Shown here one piece after another: positions 36,372 to 45,006 of a stretch of DNA of 64,000 nucleotides. The notes below the pieces were generated by a model. The model made no database searches and was not told where the DNA came from. It saw nothing but the letters and a program-made list of their open reading frames with translations. A program made the translations under genes and the position numbers. Numbering within the stretch: position 1 is the first letter of the stretch; each line of letters opens with the position of its first letter. The stretch is from CAMLJR01 sp964631955 (lineage in GTDB: Bacteria; Pseudomonadota; Gammaproteobacteria; Pseudomonadales; CAMLJR01): NCBI GenBank assembly GCA_964631955.1, contig CAZWBA010000001.1, positions 372,001-436,000 of the forward strand, read 5' to 3'.

Positions 36372-36410
36372 CTTATATTTTCGGATAGCTTCATTATTTT
36401 TCGGGATAGC
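36354..36410 (+). repeat. Three short direct repeats spanning the purN end
   Basis: The unit TTTTTCGGGATAGC occurs three times at a period of about 19 bases, the middle copy shortened (TTTTCGGATAGC). The first copy includes the purN stop codon and the last sits just before the DUF3108 start. Confidence 0.6.
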
Positions 36411-36416
36411 GAGAGT

Positions 36417-37133
36417 ATGAAAAGCCAACCATTTTTTTTCGCAGCTTTTTTATATTCACTCGCTGCGCTCGCTCAGGCAACGCAACCCACTCCTTTTAGC
36501 GCAACCTACGAAACCAAATACGGTGTCATGTCCGCACGCGGCGAACGCAAGCTCGTGCACGATCGCGACAACCTGTGGAAATTCGAAAACAGCGCCCAGG
36601 TTTTGATGATGGATGTGGTCGAGCGATCCTCCTTCCTCTGGCAAAACGATCGGGTCATTGCGCAAGCCTACAATTACAACAACCCTTTCAACCAGGATCG
36701 CAGCCTGTCGCTCAGCTTCGACTGGGACAACAACACCGCCATCAATAATGGCTCGAAACAAACGCTGGAAATCGCGCCGGGCGTCCACGACAAACTCAGC
36801 TATCAACTGCAGATGCAATTCAGCGTCTGCGCAAATCCCGACAAATATCCCGGCGAAAATTTTACCGTGGTGGACCGGAAACGATTGAAAACCTATCGCG
36901 TGGAACTGGTTGGGCACGACACGCAGAAAACGCCTGCAGGAACACTGAACACGATTCACCTGCGACAATTTCGCCCGGATCGACGCGACAACGACAAGGA
37001 CACGCACATCTGGCTGGCTGCGGACTGGAACTGCCTGCTCGTACGACTGGATCAGCACGATGGCGGCGATGTGGTTTCATTGAAACTTGTGAAAGCCAAA
37101 GTGAATGGCGTCGAGGTGAAAGAGAAGAAGTAA
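36417..37133 (+). CDS. DUF3108 exported protein
   Basis: Conserved protein of unknown function, 238 residues. Signal peptide about 1-21 (AALAQA), then a beta-rich domain with FSATYETKYG at the start and IWLAADWNCLLVRLDQHDGG near the end, typical of DUF3108. Probably periplasmic. Follows purN by 45 bases and is likely in the same transcript, as often seen in Pseudomonas-like genomes. Confidence 0.85.
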   Translation: MKSQPFFFAAFLYSLAALAQATQPTPFSATYETKYGVMSARGERKLVHDRDNLWKFENSAQVLMMDVVERSSFLWQNDRVIAQAYNYNNPFNQDRSLSLSFDWDNNTAINNGSKQTLEIAPGVHDKLSYQLQMQFSVCANPDKYPGENFTVVDRKRLKTYRVELVGHDTQKTPAGTLNTIHLRQFRPDRRDNDKDTHIWLAADWNCLLVRLDQHDGGDVVSLKLVKAKVNGVEVKEKK

Positions 37134-37158
37134 CCTGAGCAACCCAGCACAGCGCGGA

Positions 37159-37232
37159 GAGGCAATCTTTTTGCGCTCAAGCAGCATTTTTACAGTGCTT
37201 CGCCTGAGTGACAGGCGCAAAAAGATTACCTC
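37159..37232. repeat. Palindromic element A (18-bp core shared with element B)
   Basis: Arms 37159-37176 and 37215-37232 (18 bases, one mismatch) surround a 4-base spacer, the core gcagcatttttacagtgc (37181-37198) and a 16-base segment containing CGCCTG. The identical core occurs inverted in another palindrome at 41109-41192. It lies between the convergent DUF3108 and dcd genes. Confidence 0.8.
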
Positions 37233-37259
37233 CCCCCGCCCACAAATATTGCGCGTAAT

Positions 37260-37826
37260 TTAAGTCTTCGGCAGCGTCACCCCGGTCTGGCCCTGATATT
37301 TTCCACCACGATCTTTATAACTCGTCGCGCACACTTCATCGGATTCGAAAAACAGCATCTGCGCCACGCCTTCGTTCGCATAAATTTTTGCCGGCAGATT
37401 CGTTGTGTTCGAAAACTCCAGCGTAACGTGCCCTTCCCACTCAGGTTCCAACGGCGTGACGTTCACGATAATGCCGCAGCGCGCATAGGTGGATTTACCG
37501 AGACAGACTGTCAGCACCGAACGCGGAATACGGAAATACTCCACCGTGCGCGCCAGCGCAAAACTGTTAGGCGGAATGATGCAGTAATCGCCCTTGATAT
37601 CGACAAAGCTTTTTTCGTCGAAATTTTTCGGATCGACCGTCGCGGAATAGATATTCGTAAATACCTTGAATTCATCAGCACAGCGCACATCGTAGCCATA
37701 GCTCGACGTACCGTAGGAAATGATTCGTCCGTTCTCATTTTCGCGCACCTGCGTCGGTGCGAAGGGCTCGATCATGCCGTGCTGCTCGGACATACGGCGA
37801 ATCCAGTTATCGGATTTGATACTCAT
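37260..37826 (-). CDS. dcd: dCTP deaminase
   Basis: Converts dCTP to dUTP for thymidylate synthesis. The start is set at 37826 (MSIKSDNWIRRM), which gives 188 residues, as in the Pseudomonas type. The upstream 22 residues come from a repeat-containing gap. Motifs YGTSSYGYDVRC, PPNSFALARTVEYF, CLGKSTYARCGI and QMLFFESDEVC are intact. It lies 62 bases after the ApbC/Mrp gene on the same strand. The dcd-mrp-metG neighbourhood is found in Pseudomonas. Confidence 0.96.
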   Translation of the reverse strand: MSIKSDNWIRRMSEQHGMIEPFAPTQVRENENGRIISYGTSSYGYDVRCADEFKVFTNIYSATVDPKNFDEKSFVDIKGDYCIIPPNSFALARTVEYFRIPRSVLTVCLGKSTYARCGIIVNVTPLEPEWEGHVTLEFSNTTNLPAKIYANEGVAQMLFFESDEVCATSYKDRGGKYQGQTGVTLPKT

Positions 37827-37857
37827 CGTTATGAAGGCCTCAATAAATGTTTTTTCT

Positions 37858-37878
37858 CCCCTCCCAAATGGGAGAGGG
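37858..37878. repeat. CCCTCTCCCATTTGGGA-type palindrome upstream of dcd
   Basis: On the minus strand CCCTCTCCCATTTGGGAGGGG, nearly the same as the first palindrome between nuoF and nuoG (13054-13079). Member of the same dispersed repeat. It sits between the ApbC/Mrp gene and dcd. Confidence 0.6.
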
Positions 37879-37888
37879 AATGAACGAC

Positions 37889-38725
37889 TCAATCGTTTTT
37901 AATCACGATCTTCGGAAATTCGTTCGGCAGCAATTGCGCGACTTTGGCGATAACCCGGCGCGCAATGTCGCGATAAATTTTTGTCACCGCACCATCGGGC
38001 TCGGCTGCCACCGTTGGATTGCCGTTATCGACCTGCTCGCGAATCGAGCGCGCCAGCGGCAATGAACCCAGCAATTGCACACCGTATTCCTGCGCCATTC
38101 TCTCGCCGCCGCCTGCGCCGAACAAATGCTCTGCATGGCCGCAATTCGTGCAGATATGCACGGCCATATTCTCGACGATGCCGAGCACGGGAATATCGAC
38201 TTTGCCGAACATTTCGATGCCCTTTTTTGCATCGAGCAGCGCGATATCCTGCGGCGTCGTTACGATCACCGCGCCAGTCAGCGGAATTTTCTGCGCCAGC
38301 GTCAGCTGGATATCACCCGTTCCCGGCGGCAGATCGATAATCAGATAATCGAGATCGTTCCAGGCGGTTTGGTTGATCAATTGCAGCAACGCGCCACTCG
38401 CCATCGGCCCACGCCATACCACCGGCGTATTTTCCGTGAGCAGATAGCCGATCGACATCGTCTGCAGACCGTGCGCGATCACCGGCTCCAGCAATTGCGA
38501 ACCGCGTTGCGCAGGGCGCTCCTCGGGCACACCGAGCATCAGCGGCTGACTCGGCCCGTAGATATCGGCGTCGAGCAGACCGACACGCGCACCTTCGGCC
38601 TGCAACGCGAGTGCGAGATTGACCGCAGTGGTCGACTTGCCAACACCGCCCTTGCCCGAGGCGACCGCGATGATGTGTTTGACGTTCTGCATATTGGGCA
38701 GTGTTTGCCCGCTGGACTCTGACAT
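37889..38725 (-). CDS. apbC: Iron-sulfur cluster carrier protein ApbC/Mrp
   Basis: P-loop NTPase that transfers Fe-S clusters to target proteins. 278 residues. Walker motif SGKGGVGKST near residue 23, DADIYGPSQPLMLG, IIDLPPGTGDIQLTL, and the cluster-binding CTNC near residue 195. The N-terminal DUF59 domain present in longer Mrp proteins (E. coli 369 residues) is absent here. Precedes dcd; divergent from metG. Confidence 0.93.
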   Translation of the reverse strand: MSESSGQTLPNMQNVKHIIAVASGKGGVGKSTTAVNLALALQAEGARVGLLDADIYGPSQPLMLGVPEERPAQRGSQLLEPVIAHGLQTMSIGYLLTENTPVVWRGPMASGALLQLINQTAWNDLDYLIIDLPPGTGDIQLTLAQKIPLTGAVIVTTPQDIALLDAKKGIEMFGKVDIPVLGIVENMAVHICTNCGHAEHLFGAGGGERMAQEYGVQLLGSLPLARSIREQVDNGNPTVAAEPDGAVTKIYRDIARRVIAKVAQLLPNEFPKIVIKND

Positions 38726-38942
38726 TCAAAACTCCTGGAAAAGATGCCGCCAAAGGCCGCGCCGCGGATGGATTCGGCGCCCCATCACCTGGGTCTGACC
38801 GAGCGAAGTGCGCTATAGTATCGCCCCTTTTGCCGGCGCCCAACCCTCACGATTTTCAGCGGTTCGGTGCGGACATTTCACCGGCACAGCAACTTGCAGC
38901 CACACACGAAACACCATCGCCAGACCGCTTTAAGGAAACCGC

Positions 38943-41078
38943 ATGTCGTCGCCCAAACGCCGCATTCTCGTCACCAGTGCATTGCCCTACGCCAATGGCG
39001 CGATTCATCTCGGCCATCTGGTCGAGTACATCCAGACCGACATCTGGGTGCGCTTCCAACGCATGCGCGGGCATGAGGTGCATTATGTCGGCGCCGATGA
39101 TCAGCACGGCACGCCCATCATGCTGCGCGCCGAAAAGGAAAACATCACACCGCGCCAGCTCGTCGACCGCGTATTGACCGAACACACGCGTGATTTTTTC
39201 GGCGGTCTCGACAAGCAAACCGAATTTCAGAAAACACAGGACAGTTCGGTACTCGGCGGCTTCCATATCAGCTTCGATAATTATCATCAGACCGATGCCG
39301 AAGAAAATCGGCTCTTCTGCGAAGATATTTACAAGAAACTCGAAGCAAACGAATTGATTGCGCGCCGCGAAGTCGAGCAATTCTACGATCCCGTCAAGGA
39401 AATGTTTCTGCCGGACCGCTTCATCAAAGGCGAATGCCCGAAGTGCAGTGCGAAGGATCAATACGGTGATTCGTGCGAAGTCTGCGGCACCACCTATTCG
39501 CCGACCGATTTGAAAAATCCGTACTCGGCAGTTTCGGGTGCAACGCCCGTGCGCAGGGCATCCGAACATTATTTCTTCAAACTATCCGATGCCCGCTGCG
39601 AAAAATTTCTCAAGGAATTCACTCGCGAACCGGGCAAACTGCAAGTCGAAGCCGCCAACAAACTCGATGAGTGGTTCACCTCGGGCTTATCCGATTGGGA
39701 TATTTCGCGCGACGCGCCCTATTTCGGTTTCAAAATTCCCGGCACGGAAAATAAATTCTTTTACGTCTGGCTGGATGCACCCGTCGGCTATTTCGGCAGC
39801 TTCCGCAACTACGTGCAGAAACTGAAAGCACTGGGGCGCGATATCGACGAAGACGCCTTCCTCGATGCGGAAAAGGCCAAAGCCGAAAAAACTGAAATGG
39901 TGCACTTCATCGGCAAGGACATTCTTTATTTCCATGCACTGTTCTGGCCGGCGATGCTCGAAAATTCCGGTTACCGCACGCCGACGCAAATCAATGCGCA
40001 CGGCTTCCTCACGGTCGACGGCGCGAAAATGTCGAAAAGCCGCGGCACGTTCATCACCGCGCAGAGCTATATCGATCAGGGTTTGAATCCCGAATGGCTG
40101 CGTTATTACTTCGCTGCGAAATTGAACGGCACGATGGAGGATATCGACCTCAACCTTGAGGATTTCATTGCGCGGGTGAATTCGGATCTCGTTGGCAAGT
40201 ACATCAATATTGCGAGCCGGTGTGCAGGGTTTATTACGAAGTTTTTCGACGGCAAGTTAAACGTCAACTCGATCCAGCCTTTAGCAACTGCCGCGGTCGC
40301 GCAAGGTAATGCAGTTGCTGATGCATTCGATGCGCGCGATTACGGTAAGGCTCTGCGTGAAATCATGGCGCTGGCCGACCGCATCAATGCCGAGATTGCA
40401 CAAGTGGCGCCCTGGGTTCTCGCTAAAGATGAAAGCAAGCGCGCTGAGCTGCATGATATCTGCTCGAAGGCCTTGCATGGTTTCTATGTACTTTCGATTC
40501 TGCTACAGCCGGTCCTGCCGCAATTGTCCGCGCGCGTAGCAAAAGAGCTGTTCGGCTTATCACGTGAATTCAGCTGGCATGATCTGCAGAATATTCCGGC
40601 GCAAATCAATCCCTATCAGCATCTGATGACCCGCGTAGAACAAAAGCAGATCGATGCACTGGTCGCCGCCAATCGTGAGTCGCTACAAGCCGCTGAGCCC
40701 GCCACACAGCAGAAAAAGGCAGAAACCAAAGTCGTGACCGAAGAAAAAGCCGAGACTATTTCAATCGACGATTTCATGAAGATCGATCTGCGCGTCGCAA
40801 AAATCGTTTCTGCCGAACACGTCGAAGGCGCGGATAAATTACTGAAACTGCAACTCGATCTCGGCGAAGAACAGCGCCAGGTATTCGCGGGAATAAAATC
40901 CGCGTATCAACCCGAACAGCTAGTTGGAAAATTTACTGTAGTTGTGGCAAATCTCGCGCCGCGCAAAATGAAATTCGGCATGAGCGAAGGGATGGTGCTC
41001 GCCGCAGGTCCGGGCGGAAAGGAAATTTTCCTGCTCTCGCCGGATAGCGGCGCTACGCCCGGCATGAAAGTGAAGTAA
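38943..41078 (+). CDS. metG: Methionine-tRNA ligase
   Basis: Charges tRNA-Met. 711 residues. The class I signature HLGH is in YANGAIHLGHLVEY, the zinc knuckle is in CPKCSAKDQYGDSCEVCG, and KMSKS is in GAKMSKSRG. A C-terminal tRNA-binding OB domain (about 605-711) includes DLRVAKIVSAE. A lysine/alanine/glutamine-rich linker (about 565-605) joins it. The start MSSPKRRILVTSALPYANG fits the family. Followed by palindromic element B and rsxB. Confidence 0.97.
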   Translation: MSSPKRRILVTSALPYANGAIHLGHLVEYIQTDIWVRFQRMRGHEVHYVGADDQHGTPIMLRAEKENITPRQLVDRVLTEHTRDFFGGLDKQTEFQKTQDSSVLGGFHISFDNYHQTDAEENRLFCEDIYKKLEANELIARREVEQFYDPVKEMFLPDRFIKGECPKCSAKDQYGDSCEVCGTTYSPTDLKNPYSAVSGATPVRRASEHYFFKLSDARCEKFLKEFTREPGKLQVEAANKLDEWFTSGLSDWDISRDAPYFGFKIPGTENKFFYVWLDAPVGYFGSFRNYVQKLKALGRDIDEDAFLDAEKAKAEKTEMVHFIGKDILYFHALFWPAMLENSGYRTPTQINAHGFLTVDGAKMSKSRGTFITAQSYIDQGLNPEWLRYYFAAKLNGTMEDIDLNLEDFIARVNSDLVGKYINIASRCAGFITKFFDGKLNVNSIQPLATAAVAQGNAVADAFDARDYGKALREIMALADRINAEIAQVAPWVLAKDESKRAELHDICSKALHGFYVLSILLQPVLPQLSARVAKELFGLSREFSWHDLQNIPAQINPYQHLMTRVEQKQIDALVAANRESLQAAEPATQQKKAETKVVTEEKAETISIDDFMKIDLRVAKIVSAEHVEGADKLLKLQLDLGEEQRQVFAGIKSAYQPEQLVGKFTVVVANLAPRKMKFGMSEGMVLAAGPGGKEIFLLSPDSGATPGMKVK

Positions 41079-41108
41079 AAAATCTACTTGGCACAATATT
41101 AATGAGAC

Positions 41109-41192
41109 GGGGTGCATTGCTTTTTTGGTTCATCGCCATCAGGGTGGCACTGTAAAAATGCTGCTTGCAAAACCAAAAAAGTAATGCATCCC
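41109..41192. repeat. Palindromic element B (18-bp core shared with element A)
   Basis: Arms 41109-41130 and 41171-41192 (22 bases, two mismatches) enclose a 16-base segment containing GCCA..TGGC, the core gcactgtaaaaatgctgc (41147-41164; inverse of the element A core) and a 6-base spacer. Arm, spacer, core and segment come in the same order as in element A read inverted, but the arm sequence differs. Located between metG and rsxB. Confidence 0.8.
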
Positions 41193-41224
41193 GGCTCCGC
41201 TCGATACACAAACGAGGCAGTGCA

Positions 41225-41833
41225 ATGACAACTGTCGATCTCATCACACTGATCGACGATCTACTACCGCAAACGCAATGCACCGATTGCGGTTACAACG
41301 GCTGCCGCCCGTACGCCGAAGCCATCACGCAAGGCGAAGCGATTAATCGCTGTCCGCCCGGCGGCGATAAAACTATCGCAGCACTCGCCACGCTACTTAA
41401 TCAATCGATTATTCCGCTCGCCGATAATCCCAAACCCGAACGCGTCGCCTTCATTCGCGAAGCCGAATGCATCGGCTGCACCAAATGCATCCAGGCCTGT
41501 CCCGTCGATGCCATCATGGGCGCAGCAAAACTGATGCACACCGTCATCATCGATGAATGCACTGGCTGCGATTTATGCGTGGAACCCTGCCCTGTCGACT
41601 GCATCGACATGCGTCCCATCGAGCGCGTGCCGCAACCCGCACACTACCGCATGCGCTTCAACAACCGGAATATTCGTCTGCATAGCGAGCATGAAGAGCG
41701 CGAACGACTGCGCGCCGAACGCACAAGAAAAATCGCCGCCAGCAACAGTGTGGCGACAAAATCGAAACAGGAAGAAATTCGCGAAGCGATTGCCCGGGCA
41801 AAGGCGAGAAAAGCCGGCGCCCGCAACGATTAG
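41225..41833 (+). CDS. rsxB: RnfB/RsxB-like 4Fe-4S protein without membrane anchor
   Basis: Electron-transfer protein of the RnfB family. The start is set at the ATG at 41225 (MTTVDLITLIDDLLP), which gives 202 residues. The N-terminal CTDCGYNGCRPYA site matches RnfB, followed by two 4Fe-4S ferredoxin motifs, CIGCTKCIQACPVDAI and CTGCDLCVEPCPVDCI. The transmembrane helix present at the start of E. coli RsxB is missing, so the protein should be soluble. The lysine/arginine-rich C-terminal tail (about 145-202) is a coiled helix. No other rnf genes or nth are nearby, so it acts alone or with genes elsewhere. Confidence 0.88.
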   Translation: MTTVDLITLIDDLLPQTQCTDCGYNGCRPYAEAITQGEAINRCPPGGDKTIAALATLLNQSIIPLADNPKPERVAFIREAECIGCTKCIQACPVDAIMGAAKLMHTVIIDECTGCDLCVEPCPVDCIDMRPIERVPQPAHYRMRFNNRNIRLHSEHEERERLRAERTRKIAASNSVATKSKQEEIREAIARAKARKAGARND

Positions 41834-41860
41834 CGCGACTCGATCGTCTTTCCCACTCGC

Positions 41861-42397
41861 CTAACTTCGCGGGTCGATCTGCAAGCCTTCGCGAAAGCGA
41901 CGGCCATTTTCAACGTAACCGGCTGAAGATTTTCGCAACTGGGCAATCTGCTCTTCGCTCAACTGGCGCACGACGCGACCTGGTGCGCCGACTACGAGCG
42001 AACCGTCGGGAATCACCTTGCCTTCGGGAATCAGGGCATTGGCGCCGATGATGCAGTTATTGCCGATCTGCGCATTATTCAGGATGACCGCGTTGATGCC
42101 GATCAGCGTGTTGTCGCCGATCGTGCAGCCGTGAATCACCGCTTTATGCCCCACAGTGACACCGCGACCGATTTTCGCAGGCTTGTCCGGATCGACGTGC
42201 ACCACGGCGCCATCCTGAATATTGCTGTTATCGCCGATTTCGATTGTCGCGTTATCGCCGCGCAACACCGCGTTAAACCAGATGCTGACATTGTCGCCGA
42301 TGATGACCGAGCCGATGACTGTCGCGGTTGGTGCGATGTAATAATTTTCACTCTTAAATTCAACCCGGCGCTCGTTCAAACTGAAAATCATCTTCAA
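41861..42397 (-). CDS. Gamma-carbonic-anhydrase-like left-handed beta-helix protein (YrdA family)
   Basis: 178 residues forming hexapeptide repeats with periodic I/V-G-D patterns (IGSVIIGDNVSIWFNAVLRGD). Zinc-ligand-type His residues appear in VVHVDP, VGHKAVIHG and neighbours. Family members are trimers; many have low or no carbonic anhydrase activity, so the reaction is uncertain. Stops 28 bases from the rsxB stop, convergently. The start overlaps the CoA pyrophosphatase gene end by four bases. A Met at residue 3 (42391) is an alternative start. Confidence 0.9.
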   Translation of the reverse strand: MKMIFSLNERRVEFKSENYYIAPTATVIGSVIIGDNVSIWFNAVLRGDNATIEIGDNSNIQDGAVVHVDPDKPAKIGRGVTVGHKAVIHGCTIGDNTLIGINAVILNNAQIGNNCIIGANALIPEGKVIPDGSLVVGAPGRVVRQLSEEQIAQLRKSSAGYVENGRRFREGLQIDPRS

Positions 42398-43014
42398 CTC
42401 CCGATCAGCGCATATTCGGCGCGCGATTCAATATCCAGATTCGTATGACACAGGCAATTTACCAGTTGCACGATAAAGCGCCCGCTCAACCCCCAGATGG
42501 TGTAGTGCTCGTACTGGAAGCGCGCGGATATGCGCTCGTCTCCCTCGAATCGAATGCGGTCCGCGCGCAGATTTTTTGCGTCGGCAAAAAATGCCAGTGG
42601 CACGTAAAGAATTTCCGTTACCTCACCCGGCTCGGCCCGCAACTCGACATCGGGGGGAATCACCACCACGACCGGCGTTACAAATAAATTGCTGATACTC
42701 ACCTGCGACATCAGCATGCCCGCATAGCTAACACTTTCGCTTGGCAGCGCCACCTCTTCCCAGGCTTCGCGTAATGCCGTTGCAAAAATATCGACATCCT
42801 CGGGATCGCGTTTACCGCCAGGAAAAGCGATTTCGCCCGGATGCGTCGGCAGATTCAACGCGCGCCGGATCATGAGCAAGCGCGGTGCTGCTTCATCGGT
42901 CAATGCCATCAATACTGCCGCCTGTCTGGGTGAACCCGGGGGCGGGCATACGTTTTGCTCTGTTGAAGTCAGGACAAGCGCGTGCTGCAGACGCTGTAGT
43001 AAATCGCTGGCCAA
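42394..43014 (-). CDS. CoA pyrophosphatase-type Nudix hydrolase
   Basis: Likely hydrolyses coenzyme A to 4'-phosphopantetheine and adenosine 3',5'-bisphosphate (NudL/YeaB family). 206 residues. The family signature LLMIRRALNLPTHPGEIAFPGG is followed by the Nudix box GGKRDPEDVDIFATALREAWEEVAL. The N-terminus has LPTHPGEIAFPGGK, as in NudL. It overlaps the gamma-CA gene by four bases, so the two form an operon. Its start is 115 bases from the divergent DUF3135 gene. Confidence 0.88.
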   Translation of the reverse strand: MASDLLQRLQHALVLTSTEQNVCPPPGSPRQAAVLMALTDEAAPRLLMIRRALNLPTHPGEIAFPGGKRDPEDVDIFATALREAWEEVALPSESVSYAGMLMSQVSISNLFVTPVVVVIPPDVELRAEPGEVTEILYVPLAFFADAKNLRADRIRFEGDERISARFQYEHYTIWGLSGRFIVQLVNCLCHTNLDIESRAEYALIGS

Positions 43015-43128
43015 AGTGATTCCTCATGGGCGACGGACGGTCATTGCGGGTGCAAGGATATACCGGCATGCTGCCTTCAGGAAAAGAAGTTATCACCCGA
43101 TTCTGAGCAGGGAGACGGGAGGATTGAA

Positions 43129-43482
43129 GTGGTCAAAGTTGAATTGCCAGGCTTCGATACGCTGCGCTATCTGGCGGAGCACGATCCAGACCGCCTCGAA
43201 TTATTGCGCAATGCGCTGACTGAAATGCTGATTGCTCGCTCGCCGGAAGAATCGCGCCAGCGTTTGCGCGGTTTGCAGTTTCAAATCAACGCGCGCGTGA
43301 AACTGGCCGCCAACCCTATCGCCGCATGCATGGCAGTGTCATCGATGATGCATGACACATTGAATCAGTTGCGGCGTACGCTGGTCGATGGACCGGACGA
43401 AGCAATTGCACAAACAGCGAGCGCGCGCATCATTCCATTTCGTTCCCGCATCGAACCAAATACCGAGTTTTCCAGAGATTAA
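43129..43482 (+). CDS. DUF3135 protein
   Basis: Conserved cytosolic protein of unknown function, 117 residues. Starts at a GTG at 43129 behind a GGGAGGA ribosome site. The helical sequence LPGFDTLRYLAEHDPDRLELLRN and the QRLRGLQFQINARVKLAANPIAACMAVSSMMHDT core are recognised as DUF3135. It overlaps the convergent NIF3-like gene end by four bases. Confidence 0.8.
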   Translation: MVKVELPGFDTLRYLAEHDPDRLELLRNALTEMLIARSPEESRQRLRGLQFQINARVKLAANPIAACMAVSSMMHDTLNQLRRTLVDGPDEAIAQTASARIIPFRSRIEPNTEFSRD

Positions 43483-43790
43483 AAGCGTTCGAGCTTCCAC
43501 ACCTGATACGCAGGTTCTTCGTAGGGATGAGCCTGCTTCAATGCAGCGACCGCAGAAGTAATTAGCGCGTCGTCGCACACCAGCTCCACTTTATACTCCT
43601 CGACCGCTTCGATATTGCCCTGCGAACCGATAAAAGGATCGGCACCTGCAAGCGGTCGAAATTGTCCTTGTCCCGCCGCCTGCCAGCAGCAGCTGTCGTA
43701 ATCGCCGATGCGCCCTGCACCGGCATCGAACAAGGCCTGCTTCACTTGCTCCAGATGCGACGCCGGCACATAAACGCACAATTTATACAT
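43479..43790 (-). CDS. NIF3/YqfO-like small protein
   Basis: 103-residue protein resembling the central PII/CutA-like domain of NIF3-family (YqfO) proteins. Pattern KLCVYVPASHLEQVKQALFDAGAG, GDYDSCCW, GQGQFRPL, then EEYKVELVCD and HPYEEPAYQVWKL. The function is unknown; a nucleotide or metal-sensing role is inferred from the domain family. It is not fused to the metal-binding NIF3 domains. Confidence 0.85.
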   Translation of the reverse strand: MYKLCVYVPASHLEQVKQALFDAGAGRIGDYDSCCWQAAGQGQFRPLAGADPFIGSQGNIEAVEEYKVELVCDDALITSAVAALKQAHPYEEPAYQVWKLERF

Positions 43791-43855
43791 GACTCGCTCC
43801 GTGACGACTGCTTTGTAAGAACGGCCTTATGGAATTATTTTTACGAAGACCGTTT

Positions 43856-44977
43856 TCATAACGAACCGGCCTCGATTTTCTGACGCTCGTAAAAATCGCT
43901 CGCGAATTGCCGCAGGTCGTTGTGCTCGATAGCATCGCGGATGGCCGCCATATGGCGCTGATAAAAACGCAGATTGTGAATCGTATTCAGTTGGGCACCG
44001 ACCATTTCGCCGCATTTATCGAGATGATACAGATAACCGCGCGTGAAATTCTGACAGGTATAGCAATCGCACCCCTCCTCTAACGGACGCGTGCTGTGGC
44101 GATGTTTCGAGTTGCGAATACGCACGACACCATGATCGGTGAACAGATGGCCATTGCGCGCATTGCGCGTCGGCATGACGCAATCGAACATATCGATACC
44201 GCGCATCACCGCTTCGAGAATGTCCTCGGGCTTGCCGACACCCATCAGATAACGCGGTTTTTCGCGCGGCATTTCCGGCGTTAAATTATCGAGCACCATC
44301 AGCATCTCATCTTTCGGTTCTCCGACCGACAGACCGCCGATCGCATAACCATCGAAGCCGATTTGCTGCAAACCATTGAGCGATTCGCTGCGCAGTGACG
44401 GATACATGCCGCCCTGCACGATACCGAACAGTGCCGATGGATTATCGCCGTGCGCGCGCCGCGAACGCTCGGCCCAGCGCAACGACAACTCCATCGAATG
44501 CCGTGCTTCGGTTTCCGTCGCGGGATACGGCGTGCACTCGTCGAAAATCATCACGATGTCGGAGCCCAAATCGCGCTGCACTCGCATCGACGTTTCAGGA
44601 TCGAGAAATACCGGACTGCCATCGACCGGCGATTTGAACGATACCCCTTGCTCGGTAATTTTGCGCAATTCGCCGAGACTGAATACCTGAAAGCCGCCCG
44701 AGTCGGTGAGAATCGGCTTCTGCCAATTGATGAAATCATGCAGATCGCCGTGTGCTTTCACCACTTCGGTGCCGGGTCGCAGCATCAAGTGAAACGTATT
44801 GCCGAGAATGATTTGTGCGCCGATGGCTTCGATATCACGCTGCATGATCGCCTTCACCGTGCCATAAGTGCCCACGGGCATGAAGGCCGGCGTTTCGACA
44901 ATGCCGCGCGGAAATTTCAAACGGCCGCGTCGCGCTGCACCATCGGTATTGTCGATTTCGAATTGCATGAAACTCAT
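43856..44977 (-). CDS. tgt: Queuine tRNA-ribosyltransferase
   Basis: Exchanges guanine 34 for preQ1 in tRNAs with GUN anticodons. 373 residues. Catalytic Asp regions LTDSGGFQVFSLG and DECTPYPATE, the binding GGLSVGEP, and zinc ligands in CDCYTCQNFTRGYL are clear. Start MSFMQFEID; a Met at residue 4 is an alternative. It sits 29 bases downstream of queA, the usual queA-tgt pair; yajC and secD do not follow here. Confidence 0.97.
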   Translation of the reverse strand: MSFMQFEIDNTDGAARRGRLKFPRGIVETPAFMPVGTYGTVKAIMQRDIEAIGAQIILGNTFHLMLRPGTEVVKAHGDLHDFINWQKPILTDSGGFQVFSLGELRKITEQGVSFKSPVDGSPVFLDPETSMRVQRDLGSDIVMIFDECTPYPATETEARHSMELSLRWAERSRRAHGDNPSALFGIVQGGMYPSLRSESLNGLQQIGFDGYAIGGLSVGEPKDEMLMVLDNLTPEMPREKPRYLMGVGKPEDILEAVMRGIDMFDCVMPTRNARNGHLFTDHGVVRIRNSKHRHSTRPLEEGCDCYTCQNFTRGYLYHLDKCGEMVGAQLNTIHNLRFYQRHMAAIRDAIEHNDLRQFASDFYERQKIEAGSL

Positions 44978-45006
44978 TGCATCTTTCTCAAAAAGCGATC
45001 TAAAAA

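Noticed and set aside
37159..37232. Integron attC site
   Set aside because: The arms lack the RYYYAAC and GTTRRRY core sites required of attC; no integrase is in the window.
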